From Polydactylus sextarius (Eukaryota > Chordata > Actinopteri > Polynemidae), in NCBI GenBank assembly GCA_016801845.1, contig CM028907.1:17754098-17818097 (forward strand): a stretch of 64,000 bases of DNA, read 5' to 3'. Position numbers and translations under genes: made by a program. Under the pieces are notes generated by a model that had not been told where the DNA came from, did not search any database, and was given only the letters and a program-made list of their open reading frames with translations. Of the stretch, positions 58,563-64,000 are shown piece by piece. The number at the start of each line of letters is the position of its first letter. Position 1 is the stretch's first letter.

Positions 58563-60417
58563 AAAAAAATAAGAAGAAAAAAAAAAAAAAAAAAGAGGCC
58601 TTTGTGTTCGAGAGGGTTGGAGAGGAATCTGAATCCCTCCGCCCTGTTCGTTCCTCAGCCGCTCCCCTCATCCCCCCCTCCATCCTGTGTCCACCATTTC
58701 TGCCTTCTTTGTTTTTACTTTATCGTGCATTTCATTCTCTCATGCCTTAGTTCCCGCCGCGCTGTCTTAACACCCCAGCGTCACATCCCGCCTCTCTGTC
58801 AGCATCGGCAGCAGTAGCAGCAAAATCAGTCGGTCCGTCCAGCATTTCCTTAACTGCCCAACATTTCACGGTTTGCACATGAGTCACCATCCTCACCCTC
58901 CTACCCCACTCTCACTCTCACTCCCCCCCACCCACTGAGCTGTGCTATGTAGCACCTAACACCCACCCTCACCCCCCTCCCCTCCTTTTTCTTTTGTCCC
59001 AGTTTTTTGCTGCTTGAAGAGATTAACCCCACCTCCCACCTTTCCAGAATGGTGTCTTCCTCTCAGTATCAAGTACATGTGGAAAAGCAACTGTACAATC
59101 AACTTTTGTTTGCCTTTTTTATATAATTGTATCAATGGTTGTGTAATGTGACTGTATTCACATCACTGTTAATCAGCTGTTGTGTTCATAGCAGGCCCCA
59201 CCACATCCACCTGCACCCCCCCATCCCCTGCTGCCTCCGCTCCGCTCCTCGCCACATTCCTTTGCTTGCCTACTTGCTTGCTGTCTTTTGATATAATTAC
59301 CAGTACCTGCCTTGTAACAAAAAGAAAAATCATTCAGAGCTGCTCAGCACCTCTCTCCCTTCCCTAAATGTCTTCTCCCACTCCTCTTTAACAAGGGGAG
59401 TGGGGCCAAAGTGAATAAGGGAGTAAAAAGTACAAGGGTAAAGAAAAAAAAAAAAAAAAAAGCTGCCTTATGTCTAAACTTATTTGTGTCTGTTAAGCAT
59501 GCCTTGTGTGCACGAGCAGCGCTTTCTATCAAGTAGTCTGTATATTAAGGGCTTACTCTCGCTACCAACTGATCTGTAGCCCTGTTGTAGTGGAGACTGT
59601 TTATACAGGTTACTCAGATACAGCTCTGCACACACACCCACTGCCCCACCCACCCCTCAAATCACTCACCTTGTAGTTGAAGGGGCTGAATGTTAAGAAT
59701 TGGAGAAAAGAACCCAAAAAAAAAAAAAAAACAGTGAATATCTCTATTGGCACTCTTCCTTTTAGCCATGAGGCCTTAGCATTAACGAAAAACAGCGACA
59801 ACACATTAACCTTTTTTTCATTTTATTATTATTATTATTTTTTATTATTGTTATCTGTAGTTTCCCTTTTGCCTTAATGCACATCATTCCCCCACTGTCG
59901 CTCATTCAGATACCTAGAGCTCGTAGCCTGCAGTCAGCAGATCCCCAAGTGAGTAGAACCAGAGAAAGCACAGGAGGAGGCTGAGCCAGGCACCGTCTGC
60001 TGCTGCAGGAGACCTTGACGGTGTCTGGCCTCACCCGCAGACAAGACTCTGGCAGCGAAGGAAAAAAACAAAACAAATACAAAAACTGACTAGGCCTTCA
60101 GTGTTTTTACCCAGAAACATACCTCAGTAACATGAAGGATCAAGTGACACTACTACAAAAACACATGCTCAATATTTTATGAGGGAGGAGAGTTTAAGAA
60201 GACAAGAAACACAACTGACCGGTCAAATTGAATCGAAATCAACTTGTACTGTACCAGAACATATGGATGTAAAACTTTTTGTTTCTTCTAACAATGATAA
60301 ATATGTATTCCTGCGCCATACATTCCTTCACATTGTACAGTTTCTATGAAAACGCTGGCATGCTGGTGGGGTTGTATATTCTATCATCATTTGTGATTGC
60401 TCTTCTCGGTCAATAAA
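58563..60417 (+). other. arhgdia: long arhgdia 3' UTR with poly(A) signal
   Basis: About 1.85 kb from the TAA to AATAAA at 60412-60417. It contains A-tracts (58561-58595, 59443-59461, 59716-59731) and C-rich stretches at 58650-59000. Mammalian ARHGDIA also has a long 3' UTR. No coding frame of note. Confidence 0.7.
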
Positions 60418-60604
60418 GATTTTGCTCAACTTGGCCTCTGACATGGTGATGCATTCTAGACACACACTGTTTCTGTGTAATCATGGTAATAAAAGGACAC
60501 TATCAGTTTTACACATACAGTTCAATTCATCCCCATTAGAGGGCGACTGTCAAAAGAAAACATTTTCATATAACCAAGGCATGAAAATCAGTCAGTTGAT
60601 ATTT

Positions 60605-60618
60605 TTTATTTCTTTATT
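60605..60618 (-). terminator. poly(A) signals of the PPP1R12-like gene
   Basis: Two TTTATT copies on the plus strand are AATAAA for the minus-strand gene. They lie about 190 bases from the arhgdia poly(A) signal. If used, the 3' UTR of the PPP1R12-like gene is about 1.7 kb (60600-62322). Closer signals within 61500-62030 are also possible. Confidence 0.4.
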
Positions 60619-60619
60619 C

Positions 60620-62002
60620 AGACTGTAGGCTCCAGTAGAGCTCTAGAATCCTTAAATTGGACCATGAAAAGTAGTATTTTTTAAAAACAATATTAATATT
60701 TTCAAAAACAAAACAAAAATTAAAAGATGAGACTGAAACAGAGTGGGACAGTAGAAACATGAACTCATCAGTGCCCTCTGGTGGACACATGGCATTTCAA
60801 CTGTTGGTCGGTTAATAACAAAATATATATATTTCACCTTTCTGCCAACATATCCACCAATATATCATATCTGTAATAGGGTCATTTTAACAAATACATT
60901 GACTGGGCTGGATATTACAATATTAGGTGAGAGAGTTCTACTTATATAAAAGATCACATTGACTTTTGGGAAACAAATTATCATCAGTGAAAAGGAAAAT
61001 GGTCAAAAACTAAAAGAAAGAACAGAGTCTTAATCATTTATGCCCAAACTGTATTTTATACCTAACAGTGAACGTTTACCAAAGCAAAATAGAAATATTA
61101 CTTACAAATGTATATCGAAAGGCACAGCATCAAAATACAATTTTAACATGCAGGGTTTTTTGTTTGTTTGTTTTTTTTTTTTCTTGAAAACTGGAGTAAA
61201 CATTCAAACGTTTGACCCATCTGGCCTGTCTGTTGAACAATAACAGCCGTCCGTCACAGGGTGAATACTTAGCTTGGGGTGTCATTGCTTTTTCAAAAGC
61301 ATCCAGTCAAAATGGCAAAGTGAAATCACTACTGACTTACAGTACTAAGAACAGAGCATGCGTTGTCCATAATCTCTTGAAAAAGGTCGACATTTGTAAC
61401 GAACGAGTCCCACCCACCACGGACACGAGCTGCGTCTGATATCCACATCTAGCACCCAAACTCTGCATCCTTTGTACAAGAGCAAGAGCAGGACATCACC
61501 TTTTTTTTTTTTTTTTTTTTTTTTTTATACCATCAGGACAGACGACTGCCTCTGTACATAAATACACATATTAAATAAACATTCAGAGGCGTGGAGCAGA
61601 GAGAGGAGCATGCAAATTTTGGTCCACCTTTTACAGCAGTCAGCTACAGAAAGCATCGACCCAAGACTCATCCTGAGAAACAACACTGCCCATGTGGAGT
61701 TTTCCCCCCAAAAAATAAAGACAACATGCAAAACTGGGGCTGGTTTTTTGGCACTTTTTTTTTTGTCTTTTTCTAGCAACCACACGCCCCTCACTCTCAC
61801 TCACTCACACACACACACACACTCACGACTGGCATTTTTTTTGTTGCTTCACCGACTCACAGGTGAAGAAATCTATCTAAAAACATTACTGTGAACTCCA
61901 AGTGTGCATGGCTTTAAGTCTCTTAATTCAGGTTTTTCATACGACGTATTGCAGAAGCGAAGCACATAAAATATTCCAGTTTAAAAAAATACAATAAAAA
62001 CT

Positions 62003-62036
<34 letters not shown>

Positions 62037-62322
62037 GTGGACGTGAACAGGATGTGTCCAGTCAGTCCACGGGAGGTGCAGTTCAGCTCATCATACAGTA
62101 GATCTGCAAAATCATAAAAGGCCCAAACACAAGCTAATAACCCTGAAATCTACACGCTCTTCCAGTTAATGTTAAATGTGCTCTGCAGGTGTCTGATGCT
62201 GCATCTCATCCTGGTTTTGTGTCATTTGAGTTGGGCAAAAGAGAAATCCTGTAATACTTTTTTTTTTTTTTTTTTTTTTTATCTCCATGTAGGTTGTTGT
62301 TTTGTTTTTTTTTCCTCCAGGT
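60620..62322 (-). other. probable 3' UTR of the PPP1R12-like gene
   Basis: No open frame of note. It holds T-tracts (61501-61526), a (CA)n near 61805-61822, an AAT array (62006-62025) and A-tracts, all in a gene-free stretch directly after the stop codon on the minus strand. Confidence 0.45.
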
Positions 62323-63943
62323 TCATCTTGAGAGTTTGCTGATGACTCGAATAAGGGCGGCGTTCTCGTCCTTGAGCCTCTGGTTGTCTGCTCTGAGGTC
62401 CCCGAGAACCTGCACACATACATCAACACGCATTAGTGGTTTCTTTTTTTTTTTTTTTTTGATGAAGAGGTGTTACAGATTAGAGCAACGTGCCTAAAGA
62501 GGTTCTAAAGATGTCTAAATGTTTTTTTTTTAGTTCTGAGAACATAAGATCTGCTTTAGCTACTAAATTTATATCCTAAATAGCAACTAATAAACACAGG
62601 GCGTTTGCTGTGTGAAACTGTACTTCTCCTATTTTACCATATGATGTGCGTTTCAGATGATGTGGCTCTTGCTAAGATGTAAAACACCACATTATCTTGA
62701 ATTAAATTGGCAGATAGAGCTGAACTGACAAAATGTTAAGGTTTTACCGACAAACTGACTGTGCTGTAGGTCCTCGATGTTTGGTTGGAGTTTTTTACAG
62801 CTGAACCATGACAGATTTAAAACCTTGTAGCATCTGACAGTGCTGCCGCCACTGTGTACGACTGCACAAGATCTAACTTTTAGAAATCAATACTACTTTT
62901 ATGCTAAATTGTGTGATCATGAGAATCATTGATGTTAAACTGCTGCAGGTACAAGCCGACCTCAGTTACGGTGACCTCTGGTGGTGGGCAAATTCGTGTC
63001 TGGTCTCTACACGGCAACAGGTGCAGTTTAAACAGCAGCTTCTGAGAACAACAAGGGTTTGAAGCCGTGCGAAAACACAGATGTAAACAGATTTAAACTT
63101 TCAACCACAGCTAAAACTAATTACAGAAAACAAAAATAAGCCCTGTGTTCCTATCAAACAGGTGCACTTTATAAAGCAAAAGCAGACTGGGTGGATTTTC
63201 AAAAGAAACTGTTGTCTGGTCGAGTGGTGAAAGCAGAAATTCTCTGCCTCGGCAGATAAATTTAAAACAACAAAATGAAGTGACAAAACACGTTTGGGTG
63301 GAGGAGTTGGACAAGCTTTTCTTAATGTGTAGTTTATGGCTCATTGACCGTATCACTGTTGTTTATGAGAGACCTAGACTGAGGAGTCAAGGAGACGGTC
63401 GTACTCATTATGGAACCGTAATCATCTGGGATCAATCTGCTACACTTGACTTAGTTCACTACAGTTGTGATTATTACCGAAGTGAAAACTCGTACCTTTA
63501 GCTCATCCTCCAGTTCCACAGCTTTCCTCTGGAGCGCCAACTTCTCCTGTGAACACAAGAGAAAACATTTCACCTGCTGCTGCTTGTATAATGCAAGTCT
63601 GTTAAACGCTTTTGACACCTTAGCTTCATGCTCTGCTAAACATGCATAACTGTTTACGTGCATTTAGTTCCTCGTATTACATCTCACACCTTACAAAGTC
63701 AAGCAATTGTACAGCTTCACAGTTTTAGAAGACAAATAATCGAAAAGCTTCTTCATGTGGACTGAAGGGAAAAAAAAGTGTGATACTGAAACATGAATTC
63801 TGTATCACAATAAACAGATACTAGATAGGTGTGAAGTCAGTAGTAGACAGTGGAAACATCAATGGAAGAAAAAAAAAAAAAAAAAGACTCACAAATCTCT
63901 CGAGCTCCAGCAGGGCCGGTCTGTCTGAGCTGCTCTCTTGGCT
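62323..63943 (-). CDS. PPP1R12-family myosin phosphatase targeting subunit, C-terminal exons (partial)
   Basis: Regulatory subunit that targets PP1 to myosin; its C-terminal coiled coil/leucine zipper binds cGMP-dependent kinase in the family. Three in-phase exons on the minus strand: 63943-63893 (SQESSSDRPALLELERF), 63546-63496 (EKLALQRKAVELEDELK) and 62409-62323 (VLGDLRADNQRLKDENAALI..., ending ISKLSR then TGA). Leucines spaced every seven residues are visible in the last exon. The end matches the recalled PPP1R12 family end (KDENxALIRVISKLSK). The RADNQRLKDENAAL wording fits PPP1R12C better than A, from memory. The gene continues beyond the right edge, so ankyrin repeats and the RVxF site are not in view. 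Confidence 0.88.
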
Positions 63944-64000
63944 CTGTCACAGACAAAGACACAAACAAAGAGTATTCATTCATTTACACAGGTGACTGGA

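Noticed and set aside
62323..62409. Naming the last gene firmly as ppp1r12c
   Set aside because: Only 62 residues of the conserved C-terminus are in view. The wording favours PPP1R12C from memory, but family members are too alike here to fix the symbol.

Overview
This is vertebrate nuclear DNA, almost certainly from a ray-finned fish (percomorph-like teleost). Genes are split into many exons with GT-AG introns, intron and intergenic DNA is rich in microsatellites, and Tc1-like DNA transposon copies of the fish kind are present. Gene assignments rest on exon-by-exon translation read by eye and compared with remembered families. No database search was run.

Layout, left to right. 1-1,890: upstream DNA with one orphan signal-peptide-like open exon and candidate ETS/GATA promoter motifs. 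1,896-17,546 (+): pecam1, with a two-exon signal peptide, six Ig-domain exons, a transmembrane exon and a multi-exon cytoplasmic tail carrying tyrosine motifs. It has an alternative ITIM-less terminal exon and a possible 20-nt frame-switching exon. Two degenerate mobile-element insertions lie in its introns. 17,570-27,480: gene-poor DNA holding LINE-like debris, a nearly complete but broken Tc1-like element (about 1.24 kb, 30-bp TIRs), a second Tc1 relic and long (GT)n/(TA)n tracts. 27,835-38,609 (+): p4hb (protein disulfide isomerase, 11 exons, 512 aa, HDEL end). 41,188-42,911 (+): ppp1r27 (ankyrin-repeat phosphatase regulator, 167 aa). 43,532-44,649 (-): anapc11 (RING-H2 APC/C subunit, 84 aa). 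45,403-47,410 (+): alyref (mRNA export adaptor, 254 aa). 48,600-60,417 (+): arhgdia (Rho GDI), whose fourth coding exon has one base too many in this sequence. 62,323 to the window edge (-): the 3' end of a PPP1R12-family myosin phosphatase targeting subunit (PPP1R12C-like), running off the window.

The p4hb, ppp1r27, arhgdia, alyref and anapc11 set matches the cluster on human 17q25.3, so this is a conserved syntenic block; order and orientation were only partly compared. anapc11 and alyref are head to head and probably share a promoter region. ppp1r27/anapc11 and arhgdia/ppp1r12 converge tail to tail. The genes are not an operon or a pathway: they cover endothelial/leukocyte adhesion, ER protein folding, phosphatase regulation, cell-cycle ubiquitination, mRNA export and Rho control.

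I do not see a previously undescribed molecular system. The points most worth checking are the isoform architecture of pecam1, the apparent arhgdia frameshift, and some small structured elements.
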